Shown here: positions 1 through 4,526 of the stretch, one piece after another
Layout: each line of letters begins with the position of its first letter
Numbering within the stretch: position 1 is the stretch's first letter
Source of the DNA: Firmicutes bacterium HGW-Firmicutes-10
GTDB lineage: Bacteria; Bacillota_I; Bacilli_A; Erysipelotrichales; Erysipelotrichaceae
Reading direction: 5' to 3'
DNA: 5,071 nt
Assembly (NCBI GenBank): GCA_002841605.1
Contig: PHAF01000140.1
Span: 1 to 5,071 of the forward strand
Notes under the pieces: model-generated
Databases searched by the model: none
The model's input: only the letters and a program-made list of their open reading frames with translations
What the model was told of the DNA's origin: nothing
Made by a program: the position numbers and the translations under genes

Positions 1-828
1 GACCAAGTTTTGATGGCGAATCCAAATTTTATCAGCTTGTTCAACTATTTGGATGGAAGCAAAATATCACTGATCACAATTCTATCAATGATGGCTTGGG
101 GTTTAGGATATTTTGGGCAACCACACATCCTGGTACGGTTTATGGCTATCCGATCAACTTCACAAGTAAAGCAGGCACGCATCATTGCGACCATTTGGAC
201 AGCGATAAGTCTGATAGGTGCGATTATGGTGGGTACTCTCGGATTTGTATACTTGAAAACACCGTTGGTCGGAGCAGCGGCTGAAACGGTTTTTATGGTG
301 ATGATCAACTCGCTGTTTCATCCTTTGATCGCCGGACTGCTTCTATCAGCTATTCTGGCTGCCATCATGAGTACAGCAGACTCTCAATTGCTGGTTGCCT
401 CGTCAGCTTTGACACAGGATTTATATCATGTGCTTTTAAGACGTAATGCCAACGATAAAGAACTCGTCCTTGCCAGCCGTCTTGCTGTAGTATTGATTGC
501 TTTGTTAGCAGCTTTGTTTGCAGTTGACCCCAACAGTAATGTCTTGATTCTCGTTGGTTATGCCTGGGCTGGATTCGGTGCATCTTTTGGACCTGCGATT
601 CTTCTTTCGCTGATGTGGAAACGCATGACTCGCAATGGAGCACTGGCTGGCATGCTCAGTGGCGGTCTAATGGTCATCATTTGGAAGAACCTTTCCGGTG
701 GGATTTTTGATTTGTATGAATTATTACCGGCATTTATCATTGCTCTGCTTATGATAGTTGTTGTAAGTTTACTGGACAAAAACCCAAGCAGTGAGATAAC
801 GGATTTGTTTGAAAAAATCGAAAAGTAA
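1..828 (+). CDS. putP: Sodium/proline symporter PutP, C-terminal part (5' end outside window)
   Basis: Integral membrane transporter of the sodium:solute symporter (SSS) family that imports proline with Na+, for nutrition or osmoprotection. The reading frame is open from base 1, giving 275 residues before TAA; PutP proteins are usually near 500 residues, so roughly the first 230 are missing. Visible family marks are WGLGYFGQPHI (about residues 33-43 of the visible part), AAIMSTADSQLL (120-131), whose Ser-Thr pair matches the Na2-site residues of this family, and AWAGFGASFGP followed by WKRMTRNGALAGM (about 188-218). Several hydrophobic helices alternate with short charged loops, and the tail is a charged cytoplasmic one. 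The in-frame TTG/ATG at 10-15 is not the start, because the frame continues upstream and the homology begins mid-protein. It is convergent with the esterase gene and shares a terminator with it. Substrate assignment to proline rests on similarity of these motifs; another SSS substrate is possible but less likely. Confidence 0.9.
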   Translation, partial: DQVLMANPNFISLFNYLDGSKISLITILSMMAWGLGYFGQPHILVRFMAIRSTSQVKQARIIATIWTAISLIGAIMVGTLGFVYLKTPLVGAAAETVFMVMINSLFHPLIAGLLLSAILAAIMSTADSQLLVASSALTQDLYHVLLRRNANDKELVLASRLAVVLIALLAALFAVDPNSNVLILVGYAWAGFGASFGPAILLSLMWKRMTRNGALAGMLSGGLMVIIWKNLSGGIFDLYELLPAFIIALLMIVVVSLLDKNPSSEITDLFEKIEK

Positions 829-863
829 AAGACAGCCGATCTAATCATCGGCTGTCTCTTTTA
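829..863. terminator. Bidirectional intrinsic terminator between convergent genes
   Basis: A perfect 10-bp inverted repeat, GACAGCCGAT (831-840) and ATCGGCTGTC (847-856), encloses a 6-base loop. On the + strand the stem is followed by TCTTTT; on the - strand it is followed by TTTTACTTTT. It can therefore terminate both the putP transcript and the oppositely oriented esterase transcript. The stop codons of the two genes (826-828 and 861-863) lie immediately on either side. Confidence 0.9.
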
Positions 864-1964
864 TGGTGTCTGTAAGTATGCTTGTTTCATCAATTCCGTC
901 AACTCATTTTGACCGGTCTGATTGGGGTGTGGATCCCGGGTGAATTTAAACAATGCACTCGGATAGAAGTAGGTAACGCTACCCATCTTGCCGACATCTG
1001 CATATTTAGCTTTCCAGAGATCGTGTACTTCAGCAAAGCGATAGTTAGGATCGCTTATGCCCCGGATCTTCGCATTGATCCGTGCTGCGTAAAACTCGAC
1101 TTCCTGATGCAACACCGGATCGCCTTCATAATAGCGGATACTTATGGCATTATAAGGGTTGAACAGAGTCATCGTAATGATTTCGACGGTTGCATTGCAT
1201 CGACGGATTTCATCAATGATTTGTTGATATTCGGATTCAAACCGAAGGGTTCCTTCCTCAGCAACTGCATGATTGATTTTAGAAAAACTGCTTTCACCCG
1301 CCGGAAGGACATTGTTTCCTCCGATGTTAAGTGTCAGAATCGTCGCTTTGGCAACATCACCTGTACAATTGGTATCTGCACGAAGTTTACCAAGCAAGTC
1401 ACTGGAATCATCGCCGTTAGTTGAGAGATTTTTCATTGTGACCGTCACATTCGGATTAGCACTTACCAAGTAGTTATAGAATCCTACGACATAACTGCTT
1501 GTTGTGCCACGCGATGTTGATCCGGTACCAATTGAATCACCAAGTGCCACATAATAAATGTTATCGGCTGGTGGTGGAGGGGGGGGTGGTGGGTCAATCG
1601 TGGATTCTTTGTGATTGATGATTTGGAAAGTATAAGTGCCACCTTTACTTGCCCGTACGGTTGAAGGGCTGATGGACACCAATGAATATCCTTCTTTCGG
1701 AGCTTCCGTAACTGAATATCTACCATCCGGAAGATTTGGGAAAATAAGAGACTGAGCCGTTGAAATTTGACCGGTAGCGTAGATTTTACCATCTTTAAGT
1801 AATGTAATTTCAAAAATAGTTGCATCTAACGGTTCATTATCAATACTTTTCTCAACGATGATCGTATTATTCGTGTTAGGAGCAGGTTTTGCAGCGCTAA
1901 CCGTGATGTTGAAAGAGAAAATGATGGCAAGTATACAAATAAACAAAGAAATCGTCTTTTTCAT
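861..1964 (-). CDS. Secreted SGNH/GDSL-family esterase with N-terminal Cna-B/SpaA-like domain
   Basis: Exported 367-residue protein. Residues 1-25 form a signal peptide (MKKT, hydrophobic core, VSAA cleavage region). Residues about 35-118 resemble a Cna-B/SpaA prealbumin-like beta domain, including VTEAPKEGY (85-93) and a closing strand IINHK (115-119). A run of eight prolines (125-132) links it to an SGNH hydrolase domain (about 136-365). Block I is GDSIGTGS with nucleophile Ser144. The block II-like segment is LSTNGDDSSDLL (180-191), block III is NIGGNN (213-218), and the catalytic Asp/His pair lies in DPHPN (Asp344, His346). Members of the family cleave ester bonds in lipids, acylated sugars or cell-wall polymers; the substrate here cannot be told from sequence. 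No LPXTG sorting signal, lipobox or C-terminal membrane helix is seen, so the protein is probably released or held non-covalently. The start is fixed by AAAGGAG eight bases upstream and by the signal peptide. It appears to be a single-gene transcript. An 8-base C run lies in the linker. Confidence 0.85.
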   Translation of the reverse strand: MKKTISLFICILAIIFSFNITVSAAKPAPNTNNTIIVEKSIDNEPLDATIFEITLLKDGKIYATGQISTAQSLIFPNLPDGRYSVTEAPKEGYSLVSISPSTVRASKGGTYTFQIINHKESTIDPPPPPPPPADNIYYVALGDSIGTGSTSRGTTSSYVVGFYNYLVSANPNVTVTMKNLSTNGDDSSDLLGKLRADTNCTGDVAKATILTLNIGGNNVLPAGESSFSKINHAVAEEGTLRFESEYQQIIDEIRRCNATVEIITMTLFNPYNAISIRYYEGDPVLHQEVEFYAARINAKIRGISDPNYRFAEVHDLWKAKYADVGKMGSVTYFYPSALFKFTRDPHPNQTGQNELTELMKQAYLQTP

Positions 1965-1972
1965 ACTGTTTA

Positions 1973-1979
1973 CTCCTTT
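1973..1979 (-). promoter_or_regulatory. Ribosome binding site of the SGNH esterase gene
   Basis: The - strand reads AAAGGAG, 8 bases before the ATG at 1964-1962. This is a strong Shine-Dalgarno match at good spacing and supports the chosen start. Confidence 0.8.
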
Positions 1980-1993
1980 CCCTGAGGGTTTAG

Positions 1994-2024
1994 CAAAAAA
2001 TAAAAGACCGGTCTGTTAGCCGGA
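1994..2024 (-). promoter_or_regulatory. Palindrome and U-rich run in the esterase leader: possible operator or attenuator
   Basis: The perfect 10-bp palindrome AGACCGGTCT lies at 2005-2014, about 40 bases upstream of the esterase start codon. Read on the - strand, CCGG (2024-2021), an 8-base loop and CCGG (2012-2009) could pair, and are followed by TCTTTTATTTTTT. The site could be a dimeric repressor operator (TetR-type operators often have this form) or a weak leader hairpin. The hairpin stem is only 4 bp, so termination would be poor. No regulator gene is adjacent. The role is inferred. Confidence 0.35.
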
Positions 2025-2102
2025 ATTCATTTTCTTTATGATGGGTCGAACATTGACTCATAAAGTTGCCAATACAATGTTTAATGCATTATCTCTAGTA
2101 AA

Positions 2103-2131
2103 ATAATATCATATTTTGACTAAATGAACAA
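2103..2131 (-). promoter_or_regulatory. Candidate promoter of the SGNH esterase gene
   Basis: On the - strand TTGTTC (2131-2126) is separated by 17 bases from TATTAT (2108-2103). The -10 is preceded by TG plus one base, an extended -10 pattern that can offset the weak -35. Upstream DNA is T-rich. It would give a 5' leader of about 130 bases containing the palindrome at 2005-2014. It matches consensus only in part and other A+T-rich hexamers exist nearby. Confidence 0.35.
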
Positions 2132-2164
2132 TCTCACAAACTAAAAAGAAACGGTATTCATTTG

Positions 2165-2187
2165 AAAAAAAAGATGCCGTAGCATCT
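2165..2187 (-). terminator. Intrinsic terminator of the HD-domain gene, overlapping its stop codon
   Basis: On the - strand AGATGC, loop TACG, GCATCT is followed by an unbroken T run (2172-2165 on + is eight A). The 6-bp stem is closed as C(UACG)G, the extra-stable UNCG tetraloop class. The first stem arm includes bases of the gene's TAG stop (2188-2186), so the terminator begins inside the coding region. Confidence 0.85.
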
Positions 2188-2728
2188 AGTTGATATAGAA
2201 TAATAAGCCAAGCAAGATCGGAGCGAAGTTGTAACGTTCGATCTTTTTTGACGACTGGACACCGATTTCCATGACGGCACACATTTTGTCTACCATTTGA
2301 ATCAGCCAGCCTTCAGAAGTCTTTGGCTTAACATTACCGACAGGCCACATGTGACTGGCAATAACGTCTTCCATTACCGGAGTTACCTCGGTAACTTTAT
2401 GGGCATTTTGAAGTGCCTGGATCGGGTGAACCAAAACATGATTTCCATCGACGGGTTGCTCGGTTCTCCACTCATACAAAAACAAGTCATGTAAAAGCGC
2501 TCCACGAACAGCATCACGAACATTCAAGTTCAGTTTGCGGGCAAACAGAAACGAATAATAAGCGACGTTGAGCGAGTGTTGAAGACGGCTCGTATTTAAA
2601 TGTTGAGAGTAATCATCCATCTTTAGTACCAAGGGATGAGACATCAAATCATTGATATGTGAGTAAAATTCATTAGCCAGATCATCCTGGCGGTTAATCA
2701 GATTAACGTTAGACAGTACAGCTTTCAT
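2186..2728 (-). CDS. HD-domain metal-dependent phosphohydrolase (small, stand-alone)
   Basis: A soluble 180-residue protein of the HD superfamily. The metal ligands stand in order: His51 (LQHSLNVA), His80-Asp81 (GALLHDLFLYEW), His101 (LVHP), His126 (SHMWP) and Asp147 (VDKMCA). This H...HD...H...H...D set is the six-ligand arrangement typical of binuclear-metal HD enzymes, which hydrolyse phosphate esters, nucleotides or second messengers. The signature LLHDLFLYEW with a later HMWP matches what I recall of a widespread but uncharacterised Bacillota HD family. There is no GYP motif, no nucleotidyltransferase or RelA-type domain and no signal peptide; the C-terminal tail (about 168-179) is hydrophobic but short. 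The start is set by TAAGGAG six bases upstream of ATG. It is monocistronic, with its own terminator, and divergent from the unknown/WYL operon, so the two units may share regulation. The substrate is not known. Confidence 0.85.
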   Translation of the reverse strand: MKAVLSNVNLINRQDDLANEFYSHINDLMSHPLVLKMDDYSQHLNTSRLQHSLNVAYYSFLFARKLNLNVRDAVRGALLHDLFLYEWRTEQPVDGNHVLVHPIQALQNAHKVTEVTPVMEDVIASHMWPVGNVKPKTSEGWLIQMVDKMCAVMEIGVQSSKKIERYNFAPILLGLLFYIN

Positions 2729-2733
2729 CGATT

Positions 2734-2740
2734 CTCCTTA
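2734..2740 (-). promoter_or_regulatory. Ribosome binding site of the HD-domain gene
   Basis: The - strand reads TAAGGAG five to six bases before the ATG at 2728-2726, a strong match that fixes the start. Confidence 0.8.
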
Positions 2741-2754
2741 AAATTTACAACGCG

Positions 2755-2786
2755 GTTATCTTAACATGATTACTTTGACAATACAA
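2755..2786 (-). promoter_or_regulatory. Weak candidate promoter of the HD-domain gene
   Basis: On the - strand TTGTAT (2786-2781) and TAAGAT (2763-2758) are 17 bases apart, and the -10 carries an upstream TG (TGTTAAGAT). An alternative pair is TTGTCA (2781-2776) with GATAAC (2760-2755), at a short 15-base spacing. Neither is close to consensus. A promoter must exist in this divergent gap, but its exact place is uncertain. Confidence 0.25.
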
Positions 2787-2838
2787 GCAAAAAAACCATG
2801 ATTTCATCATTATTTTTAATAAAATACAGTGAACATGA

Positions 2839-2868
2839 TTGATAAACTTACATAAATAATGTAATAAT
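2839..2868 (+). promoter_or_regulatory. Promoter of the unknown/WYL operon
   Basis: TTGATA (2839-2844) and AATAAT (2863-2868) each match the sigma-A consensus at five of six positions and are 18 bases apart. They lie about 35 bases upstream of the start codon in very A+T-rich DNA. A second, poorer pair begins with a perfect TTGACA at 2775-2780 but has only CATGAT as its -10. Confidence 0.55.
2848..2864. repeat. Inverted repeat in the promoter spacer: probable operator
   Basis: TTACAT (2848-2853), AAATA, ATGTAA (2859-2864) is a perfect 6-bp inverted repeat with a 5-base centre. It fills the spacer and overlaps the -10 of the promoter at 2839-2868. A dimeric protein bound here would block RNA polymerase. 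The obvious local candidate is the WYL regulator encoded downstream, which would then be autoregulatory; this is inference. Confidence 0.5.
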
Positions 2869-2887
2869 ATACGATATACTGGGTACA

Positions 2888-2895
2888 AGAGGTGA
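2888..2895 (+). promoter_or_regulatory. Ribosome binding site that decides the start of the unknown gene
   Basis: AGAGGTGA lies five bases before ATG at 2901. The in-frame GTG at 2892 sits inside this Shine-Dalgarno sequence and is therefore not the start. Confidence 0.75.
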
Positions 2896-2900
2896 ACATT

Positions 2901-3464
2901 ATGACCATGATTCAAACCAATATTACCCATATCCTTCATGAGATGACTCAAAATGCGAGTATCAAAAACCATAGCCTGGAGTGGCTGATTTCTCAACAAA
3001 ATCAAACAGGAAACTATTTTATCGCCAATGACGAAATGTCGCGGATCATCTGCGAGTTTGAAACTGCTCAGCAAGCCGCAGATTTTCATTATTATCTAAA
3101 ATACTCGATGTACCGCTTGCCGACGATCAAGGCAACGATGGATGATCATAACGAAAGCATCGTTAATCTTGATGTCAGTTGTGATGTGATTGAACTATTT
3201 GACTCAAAACGTCCGGGATTGTGCACACTATCGAGAGAAACCGGAAGCAGCTTCCGCTTCCACTACCGCCAGATGTATACCGGATCGACACTTTCCGGCA
3301 ACATCAGTGAGGGGGTGCTTCATCACACCCAATGCGTCATTCGAATCTTCGAAGCACTTCCGCAACTGAGCTTAGCCAAAGTACACCAGTTATTGCATAC
3401 CGAAGAAGACATCATCCGATTTAACACGATGATCATTAAAGAGAAAGCCGAGGCGATCCGATGA
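2901..3464 (+). CDS. Protein of unknown function, co-expressed with a WYL regulator
   Basis: I do not recognise this 187-residue protein. It appears cytoplasmic, with no signal peptide, no long hydrophobic helix and no cysteine cluster. The N-terminal third (to about 80) has helix-like stretches such as LEWLISQQNQ and a tyrosine-rich segment FHYYLKYSMY (62-71). The middle (about 85-135) reads like beta strands, including VNLDVSCDVIELF and SFRFHYRQMYTG. The C-terminal third (about 138-187) is helical and ends in a charged stretch. Histidines are frequent (including HH at 141-142), but I see no known catalytic motif. The start is ATG 2901 from the ribosome binding site; an ATG two codons later is possible. 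Its TGA overlaps the ATG of the WYL gene (ATGA at 3461-3464), so the two are translationally coupled and probably act together, for example as regulator and partner or sensor. Base use matches the neighbours and gives no sign of transfer. Confidence 0.75.
   Translation: MTMIQTNITHILHEMTQNASIKNHSLEWLISQQNQTGNYFIANDEMSRIICEFETAQQAADFHYYLKYSMYRLPTIKATMDDHNESIVNLDVSCDVIELFDSKRPGLCTLSRETGSSFRFHYRQMYTGSTLSGNISEGVLHHTQCVIRIFEALPQLSLAKVHQLLHTEEDIIRFNTMIIKEKAEAIR
3450..3453 (+). promoter_or_regulatory. Ribosome binding site of the WYL gene inside the upstream gene
   Basis: GAGG lies seven bases before ATG 3461, within the last codons of the preceding gene. Together with the ATGA stop/start overlap it indicates translational coupling. 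Confidence 0.55.
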
Positions 3465-4399
3465 ATCGTACCGCATTGGCCATCCGCATGCTGATGATAC
3501 TGAAAACACGTAAGTTCATCAAAAAGGCGGAGCTGGCCCAAATGTTGGAAACCAATCCGAGAAACATCATTGAACTGAAGAAAGAACTGGAAACAGCCGG
3601 ATACGTTATTGAAGTCACCAACGGACCCTATGGCGGGTATTCACTGGTGGACTCCACTTTGTTTCCTCTAGCTTCATTGAATGAGGAAGAAAGAAGAGCG
3701 ATGCTTGTTGCAGCGCCTTTTTTGCTTACAAGCAAAGATCCGTTGTTCTCCGATGATTTTAAGCAGGCAATGGAGAAAATACTGGTAAACGAGAAGATAT
3801 CTGAACCCATCCAAGTCGCAACGACTGCGGGGTGGCAGTTGGCAATGGAAAAAGAAACCCTTCAACAATACTTATCGCTTCTTTCATCAGCGATATTATC
3901 CGCTAAAAGGGTGGAATTGCTATATAAACCGCAAAACAAGGCAAGCAAAGCCTATCTGATTGAACCTCGTGAACTGGTGCAGGTCAATGGATTATGGTAT
4001 GTATTGTGTCAAGACAGTCAAAAAGGACTTGCGACATATAAAATCAACCGGATCCAAGAAATCAGAGAAAGTGACCGGACATTTCGCTTGGATGAGGATT
4101 TCATTGCGAAAAAAGCCGTAACACCTTACGGACACAATGTTAGCCGACCGGTTCACTGTGTATTTCATATTAAAAACCGTGAATATCTTAGTGAATATGT
4201 TTTCGGTGAAAATCAGAAAATCGACTGGATCAGTGATGATGAATACGTGCTGACCGTGGATCTTCGGGGACAACATTCCATCATGCAGTTCGTACTTCAG
4301 TTGGGCAGTGACTGTAAAGTCATTGAACCGGAAGAACTTAGATTGAAAGTGTTAGCAGAAGTTGAAAAAATGTTCGCCATCTACTCAAAAAATGGATGA
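3461..4399 (+). CDS. WYL-domain transcriptional regulator (HTH_11-WYL-WCX)
   Basis: A 312-residue DNA-binding regulator of the DeoR-like WYL family. Residues about 1-62 form a winged helix-turn-helix of HTH_11 type: AELAQMLETNPRNIIELKKEL contains the recognition region, and GPYGGYSL (55-62) is the wing that is typical of this family. A helical linker (about 70-145) leads to the WYL domain (about 148-201), with IEPRELVQVNGLWYVL containing the W-Y-V version of the WYL triad (179-181), and TYKINRI (192-198) supplying the conserved Arg197 of the ligand-binding pocket. The rest (about 220-310) fits the C-terminal WCX extension. WYL proteins sense nucleic acid or nucleotide-like ligands and act as repressors or activators, in several cases near defence or DNA-damage genes. 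Length is normal for the family and the gene is intact. It is the second gene of a two-gene operon and may bind the inverted repeat at 2848-2864. The ligand is unknown. Confidence 0.92.
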   Translation: MNRTALAIRMLMILKTRKFIKKAELAQMLETNPRNIIELKKELETAGYVIEVTNGPYGGYSLVDSTLFPLASLNEEERRAMLVAAPFLLTSKDPLFSDDFKQAMEKILVNEKISEPIQVATTAGWQLAMEKETLQQYLSLLSSAILSAKRVELLYKPQNKASKAYLIEPRELVQVNGLWYVLCQDSQKGLATYKINRIQEIRESDRTFRLDEDFIAKKAVTPYGHNVSRPVHCVFHIKNREYLSEYVFGENQKIDWISDDEYVLTVDLRGQHSIMQFVLQLGSDCKVIEPEELRLKVLAEVEKMFAIYSKNG

Positions 4400-4416
4400 A
4401 GCAGAGAAATGATTCT

Positions 4417-4445
4417 GGCTTGCAAATTTGCAAGCCTTTTATTTT
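4417..4445 (+). terminator. Intrinsic terminator of the unknown/WYL operon
   Basis: The arms GGCTTGCAAA (4417-4426) and TTTGCAAGCC (4427-4436) form a perfect 20-bp palindrome that folds as a 7-bp or longer G+C-containing stem, followed by TTTTATTTT. It lies 18 bases after the WYL stop codon and isolates the operon from the phosphate gene. Confidence 0.9.
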
Positions 4446-4449
4446 GAAA

Positions 4450-4466
4450 TTAACATTCTCTTAACA
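4450..4466 (+). promoter_or_regulatory. Pho-box-like direct repeat upstream of the PstS-like gene
   Basis: TTAACA (4450-4455), five bases, TTAACA (4461-4466) is a perfect direct repeat with 11-base period. This is the arrangement of PhoP boxes described in Bacillus (TTAACA-like hexamers separated by about five bases). It ends 31 bases before the -10 of a gene for phosphate uptake. PhoP/PhoB-type activation under phosphate limitation is the natural reading; the regulator itself is not in the window. Confidence 0.65.
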
Positions 4467-4497
4467 AAACCAAAATATAGAATTGATTTTCGAGACA

Positions 4498-4503
4498 TAT
4501 AAT
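4498..4503 (+). promoter_or_regulatory. -10 element of the PstS-like gene promoter
   Basis: A perfect TATAAT lies 23 bases before the start codon. No -35 hexamer resembling TTGACA is found 16-18 bases upstream (the bases there are A+T-rich without match), which is expected for an activator-dependent promoter such as one controlled from the Pho-box at 4450-4466. The very short resulting leader (about 15-20 bases) holds little beyond the ribosome binding site. Confidence 0.6.
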
Positions 4504-4513
4504 TGTTTTCGTC

Positions 4514-4520
4514 AAGGAGG
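4514..4520 (+). promoter_or_regulatory. Ribosome binding site of the PstS-like gene
   Basis: AAGGAGG lies six bases before ATG 4527, a near-perfect Shine-Dalgarno sequence that fixes the start of a lipoprotein signal peptide. Confidence 0.85.
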
Positions 4521-4526
4521 ACACAA

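Noticed and set aside
10..15. TTG or ATG at 10-15 as a true start of a short transporter
   Set aside because: The frame is open to base 1, no ribosome binding site can be judged, and the visible protein begins in the middle of the PutP fold.
882..1473. Open frames on the + strand opposite the SGNH esterase gene (882-1424 and 1273-1473)
   Set aside because: They lie antisense to a gene with a signal peptide, domain motifs and a strong ribosome binding site. Their translations show no domain features and no proper ribosome binding site.
1484..1825. Open frame of 113 residues on the - strand within the esterase gene
   Set aside because: It is the +1 frame of the esterase with histidine- and proline-rich low-quality sequence. 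It matters only as the frame entered if the C run in the linker loses a base.
2744..2780. TTTACA, TTAACA and TTGACA hexamers in the divergent gap as a second Pho-box
   Set aside because: The spacings between hexamer starts are 17 and 14 bases rather than 11, and neither neighbouring gene has a phosphate-uptake role.
2892..2900. GTG at 2892 as the start of the unknown gene
   Set aside because: The GTG is part of the Shine-Dalgarno sequence AGAGGTGA; ATG at 2901 has ideal spacing from it.
2745..3089. Open frame of 114 residues on the - strand crossing the divergent control region
   Set aside because: It covers the operon promoter and the start of the unknown gene. The translation is cysteine/histidine-rich noise typical of an antisense frame, with no ribosome binding site.
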